A stretch of DNA of 64,000 nt from Comamonas serinivorans. Its GTDB lineage: Bacteria > Pseudomonadota > Gammaproteobacteria > Burkholderiales > Burkholderiaceae_C. The stretch spans positions 558,001 through 622,000 of the forward strand of contig NZ_CP021455.1 of the NCBI RefSeq assembly GCF_002158865.1, read 5' to 3'. Under the pieces are notes generated by a model that was not told the origin of the DNA, searched no databases, and saw only the letters and a list, made by a program, of their open reading frames with translations. The position numbers and the translations under genes are program-made. Shown here piece by piece: positions 17,288 to 25,498 of this stretch (within the stretch, counting starts at the first letter, position 1; every line of letters begins with the position of its first letter).

Positions 17288-18061
17288 ATGAACCTCATCC
17301 CTTGGAGCCGACGGGGCTTGGCGGTTGCCGCATTGACCCTGTTCGCGGCCATGACCGCCGGCGCGCAGGCGCAGATCCTCACCGTGTCGGCCGCCGTCAG
17401 CCTGTCCGAGTCCTTCAAAGACCTGGCCAAGGTGTTCGAGGCCCAGAACCCGGGCGCCACCGTGCAGCTGAACTTCGGCGGCTCCGGGGCGCTGCTGCAG
17501 CAAATCCTCCGCGGCGCGCCCGTCGACGTGCTGGCAACGGCCGACGAGGCGACCATGGACCGCGCGCAACAGCACCAGGTGGTGCGCGCCGCGGATCGCC
17601 ACGTGTTTGCGCAGAACAGCCTGGTGGCCATCGTGCCCGTTGGTGCGCGTTCTGCCGTGTCCAGCCTGGCGGATCTGCGGACGATGCAGCGCGTGGCCCT
17701 GGGCAACCCCGACAGCGTGCCGGCCGGGCGCTACGCGAGCGAGGCCGTGGCGCGGGCCGGGCTGGGTGACGTGCTCCTGGAGCGGCGCATCCTGGCGCAG
17801 AACGTGCGCCAGGTGTTGGACTACGTGGCCCGCGACGAGGTCGATCTGGGCTTCGTCTATGGCACCGATGCCGCCCTCATGCCCGACAAGGTGAAGGTGG
17901 CGTTCACGGTGGCCCTGCCCACGCCGGTGCGCTATCCGATTGCCGTGGTGCAGGCCAGCCCCGAGGCGCGGGTGGCTCAGCGCTTTGTCGACCTGGTGCT
18001 GTCGCCCCGCGGGCAGGCGCTGCTCGCGCGCCACGGCTTGCGGCCTGCGGCACCCCGATGA
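17288..18061 (+). CDS. modA: Molybdate ABC transporter, periplasmic binding protein
   Basis: A 257-aa protein with a Sec signal peptide (about residues 1-27, ending AGAQA). Typical ModA sequence follows: ILTVSAAVSLSESFKDLAKVFEAQNPGATVQLNFGGSGALLQQI, PVDVLATADEATMDRA, VALGNPDSVPAGRYASEAV, YVARDEVDLGFVYGTDA and a C-terminal FVDLVLSPRGQALLARHGL. It is first in a modABC operon converging on molybdopterin genes, which supports molybdate (or tungstate) as substrate. Confidence 0.95.
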   Translation: MNLIPWSRRGLAVAALTLFAAMTAGAQAQILTVSAAVSLSESFKDLAKVFEAQNPGATVQLNFGGSGALLQQILRGAPVDVLATADEATMDRAQQHQVVRAADRHVFAQNSLVAIVPVGARSAVSSLADLRTMQRVALGNPDSVPAGRYASEAVARAGLGDVLLERRILAQNVRQVLDYVARDEVDLGFVYGTDAALMPDKVKVAFTVALPTPVRYPIAVVQASPEARVAQRFVDLVLSPRGQALLARHGLRPAAPR

Positions 18062-18098
18062 ATCCTGCCTGGCAAGGCCCGTTCAGGGGAGCCCGGTG

Positions 18099-18785
18099 GT
18101 GAACGCCTGGGACGGGGTGTGGGTGCCCCTGATCCTGTCGCTCAAGGTGGCGTGCTGTGCGCTGGTGATCAGCGGCGTGACGGGCGTGATGCTGGGCTTT
18201 GCGCTGGCCCGCACCCGGCATTGGCTGGGCCATGTGCTCGACAGCCTGTGCACCCTGCCCATGGTACTGCCACCCACAGTATTGGGCTATTACCTACTGG
18301 TGGTGTTCGGCAGCAAGGGGATACTCGGTCAATGGTTGCAAGACGTGTGGGGCCTGAGCCTGGTGTTCAGCTGGCAGGGCGCCGTGCTGGCGGCGGCCGT
18401 CGTCAGCTTTCCCCTGGTGTTCAAGCCCGCGCGTGCCGCCTTCGAAGCGGTGGATGCGCGCCTGGAGCAGGCCGGCCGCGTGCTGGGCGTGGGCGAGCTG
18501 GGCATAGCCCTGCGCATCAGCCTGCCCCTCGCCTGGCGGGGCATCCTGGCCGGGCTGGTGCTGGGGTTCGTGCGGGCGCTCGGTGAGTTTGGCGCCACGC
18601 TCATGCTGGCGGGCAGCATTCCGGGCAAGACGCAGACCCTGTCGATCGCGATTTACGAGGCGGTGCAGGCCGGCCGCGATGGCCAGGCCCATGTGCTGGC
18701 GCTGGTCATCTCGGGCGTCTGCCTGGTGCTGCTGTGGTTCTCCACCTGGCTGTCTGCCGACCACCGCCGGAGGACCGGCACATGA
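18099..18785 (+). CDS. modB: Molybdate ABC transporter permease
   Basis: Inner-membrane permease (228 aa from GTG 18099; GTG 18096 is an alternative, both after GGGGA). Five to six helices are visible, together with the EAA loop that contacts ModC: AFEAVDARLEQAGRVLGVGELGIALRISLPLAWRGILAGLVLGFVRALGEFGATLMLAGSIPGKTQT. The gene lies between modA and modC and overlaps modC by 4 bp. Confidence 0.94.
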   Translation: MNAWDGVWVPLILSLKVACCALVISGVTGVMLGFALARTRHWLGHVLDSLCTLPMVLPPTVLGYYLLVVFGSKGILGQWLQDVWGLSLVFSWQGAVLAAAVVSFPLVFKPARAAFEAVDARLEQAGRVLGVGELGIALRISLPLAWRGILAGLVLGFVRALGEFGATLMLAGSIPGKTQTLSIAIYEAVQAGRDGQAHVLALVISGVCLVLLWFSTWLSADHRRRTGT

Positions 18786-19483
18786 GCGTGGCCTCGCCTG
18801 ATGCGCTGTGGTGCGACCTCGACATCCGCAAGCGCTGGCAGTGGGCTGGGCGCGTGTTCGAGCTCGATGTGCAGTGGCAGACGGCCCATCGCCGCGTGCT
18901 GCTGATGGGCTCGTCCGGCATTGGCAAAACCATGGTGCTGCGGGCCATTGCAGGCCTGTTGGCGCCCGACGCGGGGCGCATCGCCATCGATGGGCAGGTG
19001 TACTTTGACCCCGCCCTGGGGGTGAACCTGCCGATCCGGCAGCGCAAGGCGGGCTACCTGTTCCAGGACCTGGCGCTGTTTCCCCATCTATCGGTGCTGG
19101 ACAACGTGCTGTTCGGGCTGCGGCCGGGCCTGTGGTGGCGGCCGACGCGTGCCCACCGCGAGCTGGCCCTGCAGTGGCTGGATCGCCTGCAGGTGGCGCA
19201 CCTCGCCCGCCATCGGCCTCACATGCTGTCCGGGGGCCAGCAGCAGCGTGTGGCCCTGGCTCGGCTGGCCGTGCTGCAGCCGCGCGTGCTGTTGCTGGAC
19301 GAGCCTTTGTCGGCGCTCGACACGCCGTTGCGCCAGCACCTGCGCACCGAGATCCTGGCACTGGCCAGCGGGCTGAACGTGCCCTTGCTCATGATCTCGC
19401 ACGACGCCCAGGACGAAGCGGCCTTCGATGCCCAGGTGGTGCGGCTGGCGACGCTGAACGGCAAGACCCGGGTGCAGGCCTGA
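18782..19483 (+). CDS. modC: Molybdate ABC transporter ATPase, short form without TOBE domain
   Basis: ATPase of the molybdate importer (233 aa). The Walker A motif is GSSGIGKTM near residue 42, the signature LSGGQQQRVALARLAVLQP, the Walker B VLLLDEPLSALD and the H-loop MISHD. The protein ends about 40 residues after the H-loop. Many ModC proteins are about 350 aa with a C-terminal molybdate-binding TOBE/MOP region, absent here. The ATG overlaps the modB stop (ATGA), indicating translational coupling. Confidence 0.93.
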   Translation: MSVASPDALWCDLDIRKRWQWAGRVFELDVQWQTAHRRVLLMGSSGIGKTMVLRAIAGLLAPDAGRIAIDGQVYFDPALGVNLPIRQRKAGYLFQDLALFPHLSVLDNVLFGLRPGLWWRPTRAHRELALQWLDRLQVAHLARHRPHMLSGGQQQRVALARLAVLQPRVLLLDEPLSALDTPLRQHLRTEILALASGLNVPLLMISHDAQDEAAFDAQVVRLATLNGKTRVQA

Positions 19484-19505
19484 GTGCCTGCGGCCTTGCG
19501 GGCGC

Positions 19506-20576
19506 TCATGGGGCGCGAAGGGCTTGGTCGGCCGCCTGCAGTGCCGCCAGGTCGTTGCAGTTGGCCAAGACGTCGGCATCGTCGAACAGCACGGCGCTGC
19601 TGCCCAGCGATGCCAGCCAGTGGCGCAGGCTGCGCGTGGCGGGCGACTGCAAGGCCCGCGGCAGCGACCAGGCCGCCAGCGGGCGGAACAGCGCAATGCC
19701 GGCGTGCTGGCCATCGGACGTGGTGGCCACCACGGCGGCGTGGCCCTCGGCTGCGAACAGCACCTGGGCCAGGCGGTGCACCAGGTCCGCGGGCAGAAAC
19801 GGCGTGTCGCAAGGCACCGTCAGGATGGCATCCAGGTGGGCCGGGACATGCGGCAGGGCGCTGGCGATGCCGGCCAGCGGGCCCAGGCCGTGCCAGGGCG
19901 CTTCGTCGGGCACGACGGGGTGGCCCAGGGCGCGGTAGGCGGGCAGGTCCCGGTTGGCGCTGATCACCACCGCGTCGACCTGGGGCTGGATGGCCGCCAG
20001 CACGTGCTGGATCAAGGGCTGGCCCGCCAGGGGCTGCAGGCCTTTGTTGACGACGCCCATGCGCCGGCCGCGGCCGCCCGCCAGGATCACCGCGCCGATG
20101 CGGAGGTGGTCCAGGCGCAGCGGCGATGGCGCATCAGCGGCCCAGCGCTGCTGCGCCTGCTGGTCGCTGTCCCGGGGCTGGACCCAGGTGGCGCGGCCAT
20201 CGACGAAGCCCTCCTGCTTCCAGAACGGGGCCTGCGTCTTGAGGTAATCCATGATGTAGGCGTTGGCCTCGTAGGCCGCGCGGCGGTGGGCGCTGGCCGT
20301 CTCCACGCGCACGACCTCCTCGCCCACCGCGATCCGGCCCACCCGGTGGATGACCACCACCCCGTGCAGGGCCCAGCGGTTGCACGCCTGGTTCACGATG
20401 CGCTCGATCTCCTGCTCGGTCACCCCGGGAAAATGCTCCAGCACCAGGTGGCTCAGGCTGTGGTCGGTGTTGGTGCGGGCGATGCCACTGAAGCGCACGC
20501 AGGCGCCGCTGAGTCCCGCCGCATCGACCGCCGGGCTGTGGTCGATGCGCTCGGTCTGAACGCGAATGCAGCGCAT
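19506..20576 (-). CDS. moaE: MoaE-MobA fusion: molybdopterin synthase large subunit plus molybdenum cofactor guanylyltransferase
   Basis: One 356-aa frame carries two enzymes. Residues about 1-140 are MoaE: GACVRFSGIARTNTDHSLSHLVLEHFPGVTEQEIERI, VHRVGRIAVGEEVV and the active-site Lys region MDYLKTQAPFWKQE. It converts cPMP to molybdopterin with MoaD. Residues about 155-356 are MobA: the GTP-binding loop AVILAGGRGRRMG, then NKGLQPLAGQPLIQHVLAAIQP and TVPCDTPFLP. It attaches GMP to form the guanine dinucleotide cofactor. No stop or shift separates them. The moaD gene ends 3 bp upstream. Confidence 0.93.
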   Translation of the reverse strand: MRCIRVQTERIDHSPAVDAAGLSGACVRFSGIARTNTDHSLSHLVLEHFPGVTEQEIERIVNQACNRWALHGVVVIHRVGRIAVGEEVVRVETASAHRRAAYEANAYIMDYLKTQAPFWKQEGFVDGRATWVQPRDSDQQAQQRWAADAPSPLRLDHLRIGAVILAGGRGRRMGVVNKGLQPLAGQPLIQHVLAAIQPQVDAVVISANRDLPAYRALGHPVVPDEAPWHGLGPLAGIASALPHVPAHLDAILTVPCDTPFLPADLVHRLAQVLFAAEGHAAVVATTSDGQHAGIALFRPLAAWSLPRALQSPATRSLRHWLASLGSSAVLFDDADVLANCNDLAALQAADQALRAP

Positions 20577-20579
20577 GGC

Positions 20580-20834
20580 TCAGCCCCCGGTGACCGGAGG
20601 GACCAGCCCCACTTCATCGCCCGGCCGGATCGGGGCGGCGGTGTGCAGCAACTGGCGGTTGAGGGCCAGGCGCAAGGCGCGCGGGTGCAGGGCCGCCGCC
20701 CATTCAGGGCCGCGTGCGCGCAGCAGCTGGAGCAGGTCGTCGGTGTCGCCGGCCGTCCACGGCAGGGCTTCGCTGCCGGATGGCACCAGGGTCTTGAGGG
20801 GGCCGAAAAAGAGGACGGTGATGGTGTCGGACAT
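20580..20834 (-). CDS. moaD: Molybdopterin synthase sulfur carrier subunit MoaD
   Basis: Ubiquitin-fold sulfur carrier (84 aa). It starts SDTITVLFFGPLKTLV and ends in the required Gly-Gly (PVTGG), which is thiocarboxylated to donate sulfur in molybdopterin synthesis. It is immediately upstream of the moaE-mobA fusion gene, so the two synthase subunits are cotranscribed. The moaA, moaB, moaC and moeA genes are not in the window. Confidence 0.93.
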   Translation of the reverse strand: MSDTITVLFFGPLKTLVPSGSEALPWTAGDTDDLLQLLRARGPEWAAALHPRALRLALNRQLLHTAAPIRPGDEVGLVPPVTGG

Positions 20835-21057
20835 GGGGCGCTGCCGCCCGCGTCAAGCGCGGCGCCAGGGGGCAGGCCAACGGTGCGGGCGGGCGAAGTC
20901 CAGTGTAGCAAGCCCGGTCCGGCGGGACGGCGCGCAGCGCAGGAGACCAGGTGCCGCGTGCAGCACTGCCACAAGATGATGGCGCGGTGATGGGCCAGCG
21001 CCTTGGCACGCCGCGCGACGGGCGTCATCGTGTGCGTCAGGCGGGTGATGGCTGTGG

Positions 21058-21109
21058 GCAGTATGGCGTCATTGCCGTTCATCATGAATCGGGAGTGGCT
21101 GCATACTCC
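21058..21109 (+). repeat. 52-bp dispersed repeat, copy R5
   Basis: GCAGTATG and CATACTCC ends, CCGTT at columns 18-22 and ATCGG at 31-35. It is followed directly by CTCAAAATTTGAG, a separate 13-base palindrome. The rest of the 508-bp gap between moaD and the beta-propeller gene holds nothing recognisable. Confidence 0.85.
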
Positions 21110-21342
21110 ATTCTCAAAATTTGAGCGACTCCCGCGTGGAGCGCAAGGCCCAGGCGCTGACGCGTCGGCGTCCCCACGCCGAGCACGGCGGCCGAGGTGA
21201 CGACGTCAGGCGCTGCAGGTTTGGGCGGCACGCTGATTCGGCGCGGGGCGCGCGTCGCCGCAGTCCAGGGTGGCCCGGATCTACGGGTCACTGGCCACGG
21301 GCCGGCCGCGCATGGCGCCCGGCCCGTTGCCCGAAGCGGGGC

Positions 21343-22509
21343 TCAGAACGCGATGCGCGCGACGCTTTCCGCACTGCCCTTGGGATCCTTCTCGCCGTTC
21401 TTGACGCTGACGTAGAGCACGTTGCGCTGCGTGTCGAGGGCCAGGCTGTTGGGGTGGCTGGGCAAGGGGATGGTCTGCAGCAAGGCCTGGCTGCGGCTGT
21501 CGTACACCGTCACGTTGCCGGCGGCGCGGTTGGTCACATACAGGCGCTGACGCGGTGCGTCGAGCAGCACGCCCATGGGGCCAGCGTCGGTGGCGATGCT
21601 GCCCAGCGGCTTGCCGGTCTGGGCGTCGAACACGGCGACGCGGTTGCCCGGGTGCTTGGAGGCGAAGCCCGGGATGCTCTTGGCCTGGTAGTTGCGGATG
21701 TTGTCGGCGCCCTGGTCGGTGACGAACAGGCGCTGCGAGGCCGGATCGAAGGCGATGTTCAGCGGCTGCTCGGCGTCGGTCTTCACGCGCTGGGCGATCT
21801 CGAGGGTGCGCGTGTTGATGGTGATCAGCTCGCCCAGCAGGTTGGTCACGAACAGGCGTTGGCCGGCGGCATCGAAGGCGAAGCCGGGCGCCTTGGCGTT
21901 GCCTAGGCCGGGCAGCACCTTGTCGACCTTGAGGGTCTCGGTGTTGACCACGTAGAGCACGCTGCCGTTCTCGCCGCCATGGCCGGTCAGGAACAGGCGC
22001 TTGTTGGCTGGGTCGACCGCCAGCTCGCGCAGGTCACGGGCGTAGCGCGCCACGTCCTTGCCGTCCTTGTCCTTGGACTGGACCTTCTCTTCCAGTTGCA
22101 CCACGCCGACCACGCGGTTGCCCACGATGTCGACCACGGTCACCGACAGGTCGACCGTGTTGCCCACGTAGAGGCGGCCGGCGGCATCGTCCAGCGTGAC
22201 GCCGAATGCCTTGCGCTCCAGCGCGATCTCGCCTTCCACGGCCAGCGTCTGCGGGTTCAGGCGCAGCACCTTGGCCCCATCGGCATCGGCCCCGAAGCCG
22301 CCGGACGACGCCACGAACACCGCGTTCTGACGGGGGCTGTAGGCCAGCTCATACAAGCCCTTGGCCAGGGCCTGGCGAGACACCTGCTGCGCGGGCTGAC
22401 TGGCTGCTGCCTTGGATCCGGCATTGGCAGAGGTGCCCGGCTGGGCGCAGCCGGTGAGGGCCACCACCACGGCGACGGCAACGAGAGAAGACGGCTTGAG
22501 CAAGTTCAT
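21343..22509 (-). CDS. YncE-like YVTN beta-propeller lipoprotein
   Basis: A 388-aa protein starting at 22509 with a lipoprotein signal (VVVALTGCAQPG, lipid-attachment Cys near residue 20). The rest is a repeated beta-propeller: units such as DDAAGRLYVGNTVDLSVTVVD, DPANKRLFLTGHGG, DAAGQRLFVTNLLGELITI, DPASQRLFVTDQGADNI, DAPRQRLYVTNRAAGNVTVYD and DTQRNVLYVSVKNGEK. This resembles the YncE/YVTN seven-bladed family. E. coli yncE is iron-regulated, and a Fur-box-like sequence lies about 100 bp upstream here. The molecular function is not known. Confidence 0.85.
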   Translation of the reverse strand: MNLLKPSSLVAVAVVVALTGCAQPGTSANAGSKAAASQPAQQVSRQALAKGLYELAYSPRQNAVFVASSGGFGADADGAKVLRLNPQTLAVEGEIALERKAFGVTLDDAAGRLYVGNTVDLSVTVVDIVGNRVVGVVQLEEKVQSKDKDGKDVARYARDLRELAVDPANKRLFLTGHGGENGSVLYVVNTETLKVDKVLPGLGNAKAPGFAFDAAGQRLFVTNLLGELITINTRTLEIAQRVKTDAEQPLNIAFDPASQRLFVTDQGADNIRNYQAKSIPGFASKHPGNRVAVFDAQTGKPLGSIATDAGPMGVLLDAPRQRLYVTNRAAGNVTVYDSRSQALLQTIPLPSHPNSLALDTQRNVLYVSVKNGEKDPKGSAESVARIAF

Positions 22510-22607
22510 GCGAGGTTCCTGGGGGACAGACAAAGACAGCAGCGTGCAACCGCTGGCGGCGGTCCAACGACCGCGGGCCAGGGGGCCGCAGGGCGGCATC
22601 ATATACG

Positions 22608-22628
22608 GATGAGAATTGTTCTTATTCA
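22608..22628 (-). promoter_or_regulatory. Fur-box-like operator upstream of the YncE-like gene
   Basis: GATGAGAATTGTTCTTATTC resembles the Fur consensus hexamer array (GAGAAT facing TTATTC). It lies in the only promoter-length gap upstream of the beta-propeller gene, so iron repression of that gene is the simplest reading. The judgement is by eye. Confidence 0.55.
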
Positions 22629-22655
22629 ATGCTCAAGCGTCTGACCCCGACGGCG

Positions 22656-24524
22656 TCAGCGGACGCGCAGCAGCCGGGCCAGGTTCAGCAGTTCGCGGGG
22701 CAGGGCCTCCACGTCGCGGACCACGCGGTAGCTGTCGGGCTTGCACATGCGACGCAAATAGTCGTGGGCCGCACTGTCCACCGAGAGGTGGAAGGTGGCG
22801 ATGCCGCCATGCTCGGCCTCGCGCAGGGCTTTGGCCGTGTCGGCCACGCCGTGGCTGGGGTCGTCGCGCCGCGGGCCGTAGTCGCGGTCCTGGGGGTAAC
22901 CATCCGACAGCACCAGCAGCAGCTTGCGCCGCGTGGGTTCGCGGCTCAGGCGCAGGGCCGCGTGCCGCACGGCCGCCCCCATGCGCGTGGCGCCCCGCGG
23001 TGCGGCGGCCGCCAACGAAGCGGCCTGGGTGGCGGACCAGTCGGCCTCGAACGCCTTGATCTCCAGGAAATCGACCTGCTCGCGGCCGTCGCCGTTGAAG
23101 CCGAACACCGCAAAGCGGTGCCCCAGGCCCTGCAGGGCGTCGCACAGCAGGGCGACCGCGTCCTTGACCACGTCGATCACGCGGCGCGGCGCCTCGGTCG
23201 GGATCGGGGCGGGTGCGGCCACGCCCCACAGAGGTCCGGCGTCCAGGTCGGGCTCGGGGGCGGCTTCGGCGCTGCGCAGGACGAAGTTCATGCTGCCGCT
23301 CAGGTCCAGCAGCAGGGCCACGCTGACCTCGCGCCGCTGGCGGGCCTGGCTTTGGTAGACCCGGCCTTCGGGGCAGGTGCCGTGCCGGCGCTGCAGCCAT
23401 TCGTCGAGGGCACTGTCGACGTCGATCTGCTCGCCCTCGGGGCGCCGTCGCTCGCGCAGCCAGGCATCGGCTTCGATGCCCTGGAAGCGGCGCCGGATCT
23501 GGCGGGCCAGGGCCGCATGCCGCTGGCGCACGCCGGTCAGGTACTGCAGGTCGTCTCCCACCACCGGCTGGGCGTGCACGGCGGCCCAGGCACGGCGATA
23601 GTGGCCCTGCTCGGCGTCCCATTCGTCGTGCCAGGTCACGTCGGCAAGCCGGGGCGCTCGGGGTCGGCTGGCTTGCAGCGGCGTGTCGTCATGCGTGGCG
23701 GCGGTGTCCGCCTCGGCCGCGTCCGCGCCGCCCGGCGGCACGGGTTGCGGGGGCGTGCCGTCGACGGGACCTTTGGCAAGGTGGTCGCCATCGCCGTCAC
23801 CTGTGTCGGCCGGCGAGTGGCTTGCGGGCGCTGCGTGGTCCGCGGCATGGGCGTGGGCTCGCGCGGCGCCGGCCTGCGGGGACTGCAGGCCCGGGCTGGA
23901 CGAGGCCGGCGCCTCGGCGTCGGTCGCGCTGCCGGGGCTGGCGCGGCCGGGCCGGGCCAGCAGCTGGTGGTGCAGCTGCAGCGTCAGGCGAAGGGCCGCT
24001 TCGGCATCGGGCAGCGGCGGCAGGGCTGGGAGGTCCAGGTGCGCCAGATGGGCGGGTTTGGGCGCGGGATCCAGGGGCAGGTCACGCCGTGCGCCTGCCC
24101 ATCGCCGGGCCAGCGCCGCGTCCACGCGCTGGCCGTCCAGCCAGAGGAAGCTGCGCCGCAGCAGCACCGCTCGGGGCCAGCTGTTCAGGCACTCCGCCAC
24201 GCCCAGCACCGGATCGCCGTCGCGCAGCCCGGGGCCCAGCAGGCCACGCGGGGCCGTGCGTTCGATGCGCAGCGACCACCGGCCCTCGGGCGCGTGATCG
24301 AGTGCGGCGCGCGCCACCTGCAGGCGATGCACGCGGTGCGCGGTGTCGGGCGCCAGCGTCAGCTGAAGGGCGCTGCCCAGCGGGCCGCGCCAGCGGCCTG
24401 CCGCCTGCGTGTCCCAGGCGATCGCCAGGCCGGGCGCACCGAGCGCCTGGGCCAGCCACACCAGCCGTGCCGTGTCCCCGTACGCCGGGAGCGGTGTCGG
24501 GCCAACGGGCGGGCGCGGGGTCAT
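22656..24524 (-). CDS. norD: NorD/CbbO-type von Willebrand factor A domain protein
   Basis: A 622-aa protein. The C-terminal VWA domain has the MIDAS sequence LLLDLSGSMNFVL (DxSxS) near residue 410, then RFAVFGFNGDGREQV and LLVLSDGYPQDRDYG, in the family order of NorD/CobT-like proteins. The N-terminal half is Ala/Pro-rich and variable. It overlaps the upstream norQ-type ATPase by 4 bp. Such AAA+/VWA pairs act as chaperones that insert metals into, or activate, nitric oxide reductase (NorQ/NorD) or Rubisco (CbbQ/CbbO). Neither client is in this window, so the client is unknown and the symbol marks the family only. Confidence 0.8.
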   Translation of the reverse strand: MTPRPPVGPTPLPAYGDTARLVWLAQALGAPGLAIAWDTQAAGRWRGPLGSALQLTLAPDTAHRVHRLQVARAALDHAPEGRWSLRIERTAPRGLLGPGLRDGDPVLGVAECLNSWPRAVLLRRSFLWLDGQRVDAALARRWAGARRDLPLDPAPKPAHLAHLDLPALPPLPDAEAALRLTLQLHHQLLARPGRASPGSATDAEAPASSSPGLQSPQAGAARAHAHAADHAAPASHSPADTGDGDGDHLAKGPVDGTPPQPVPPGGADAAEADTAATHDDTPLQASRPRAPRLADVTWHDEWDAEQGHYRRAWAAVHAQPVVGDDLQYLTGVRQRHAALARQIRRRFQGIEADAWLRERRRPEGEQIDVDSALDEWLQRRHGTCPEGRVYQSQARQRREVSVALLLDLSGSMNFVLRSAEAAPEPDLDAGPLWGVAAPAPIPTEAPRRVIDVVKDAVALLCDALQGLGHRFAVFGFNGDGREQVDFLEIKAFEADWSATQAASLAAAAPRGATRMGAAVRHAALRLSREPTRRKLLLVLSDGYPQDRDYGPRRDDPSHGVADTAKALREAEHGGIATFHLSVDSAAHDYLRRMCKPDSYRVVRDVEALPRELLNLARLLRVR

Positions 24525-25321
24525 GGGAAGACCAGGTCCACCACGTCCAGGGCCGCTGCCCCTGCATCGGGCTCGTCGCCGAACACGCCCGCCAGCACCA
24601 CCGCGCAGGCGCGCCGTGGCGGGATGCCGCGACGCATCAGCTGCCCGGCGTGCACCAGCGCCCGCGTGCTGACGTGGTCGCCCAGGCCGCCGTCCTGCAT
24701 GGCGCGCAGGCGCTCACCCACCTGGGCCAGGGCCTGCGCCCAGGCCGGTTCGATGCCGGCTTCGTGGGCCACGATGGCCGCCTCCTGGGCGGGCGGCGGG
24801 TAGCCGAACGTGATCTCGACAAACCGCTGCCGGGTCGAGGGCTTGAGGGCCTTGAACGCGGCCTGGTAGCCGGGGTTGGTCGACGCCACGAGCAGAAAGT
24901 CCGGGTGCGCCTGCAGCAGCTCGCCCGTCTTCTCGATCGGCAGCAGTCGGCGGTGGTCGGTGAGCGAGTGCACGACGACCGTGGTGTCGCGCCGCGCCTC
25001 GGCCAGCTCGTCGAGGTAGCAGATGGCACCGCCGCGCGCCGCACGCGTCAGGGGGCCGTCGGTCCAGACGGTTTGCTCGTTCAGCAGCAGGTGCCGCCCC
25101 ACCAGGTCATTGGCCGTCAGGTCGTCGTGGCAGGCGACGGTGACCAGCGCCACGCCCGGACCGGGATGGTGGCGGGGTTGCACCCGGGCCGCCATGTGCT
25201 CGATGAAGCGGGTCTTGCCGCAACCGGTGGGCCCCTGCAGCAGCACGGGCAGGCGTTCGGACCAGGCGGCTTCGAACAGGTCCATTTCGTCGCCAATGGG
25301 GTGGTACCAGGGAAGGCTCAT
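24521..25321 (-). CDS. norQ: NorQ/CbbQ-type MoxR AAA+ ATPase
   Basis: A 266-aa ATPase. Walker A is LLQGPTGCGKTRFIEHMA near residue 32, Walker B AICYLDELAEARRD, sensor 1 LLVASTNPGYQ and the arginine-finger/sensor 2 region SRALVHAGQLMRRG. This matches the MoxR subgroup CbbQ/NirQ/NorQ. It forms a coupled pair with the VWA gene (ATGA overlap). Repeat copy R6 starts one base upstream of its start codon, so the repeat occupies the 5' leader. Confidence 0.85.
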   Translation of the reverse strand: MSLPWYHPIGDEMDLFEAAWSERLPVLLQGPTGCGKTRFIEHMAARVQPRHHPGPGVALVTVACHDDLTANDLVGRHLLLNEQTVWTDGPLTRAARGGAICYLDELAEARRDTTVVVHSLTDHRRLLPIEKTGELLQAHPDFLLVASTNPGYQAAFKALKPSTRQRFVEITFGYPPPAQEAAIVAHEAGIEPAWAQALAQVGERLRAMQDGGLGDHVSTRALVHAGQLMRRGIPPRRACAVVLAGVFGDEPDAGAAALDVVDLVFP

Positions 25322-25373
25322 GGTGTATCCATCGTCCGTCGTTGGTGGAGAAACGAGAAAACGATGTTACTGG
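25322..25373 (+). repeat. 52-bp dispersed repeat, copy R6
   Basis: Degenerate ends GGTGTATC and GTTACTGG, but TCGTT and AACGA fall exactly at columns 18-22 and 31-35. CATCGT/ACGATG adds further pairing. It is the only copy directly abutting a start codon (norQ-type gene, opposite strand). Confidence 0.65.
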
Positions 25374-25498
25374 GCAACTTCCTGTGCGGTGTGGCGAGCG
25401 CGGTCAGGGAGGCGACAGGTGGGTGATGGGCGCGCAGAGCGCGTCGGCAGGCGGTCGGGCGCATGGCCGCGGCCTGCGCTCACGGCGCCAGCCCGGGC

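Noticed and set aside
21121..21291. Open frame downstream of repeat R5 on the - strand as a small gene
   Set aside because: It starts or ends inside low-complexity and repeat sequence, and shows no recognised family or ribosome binding site.
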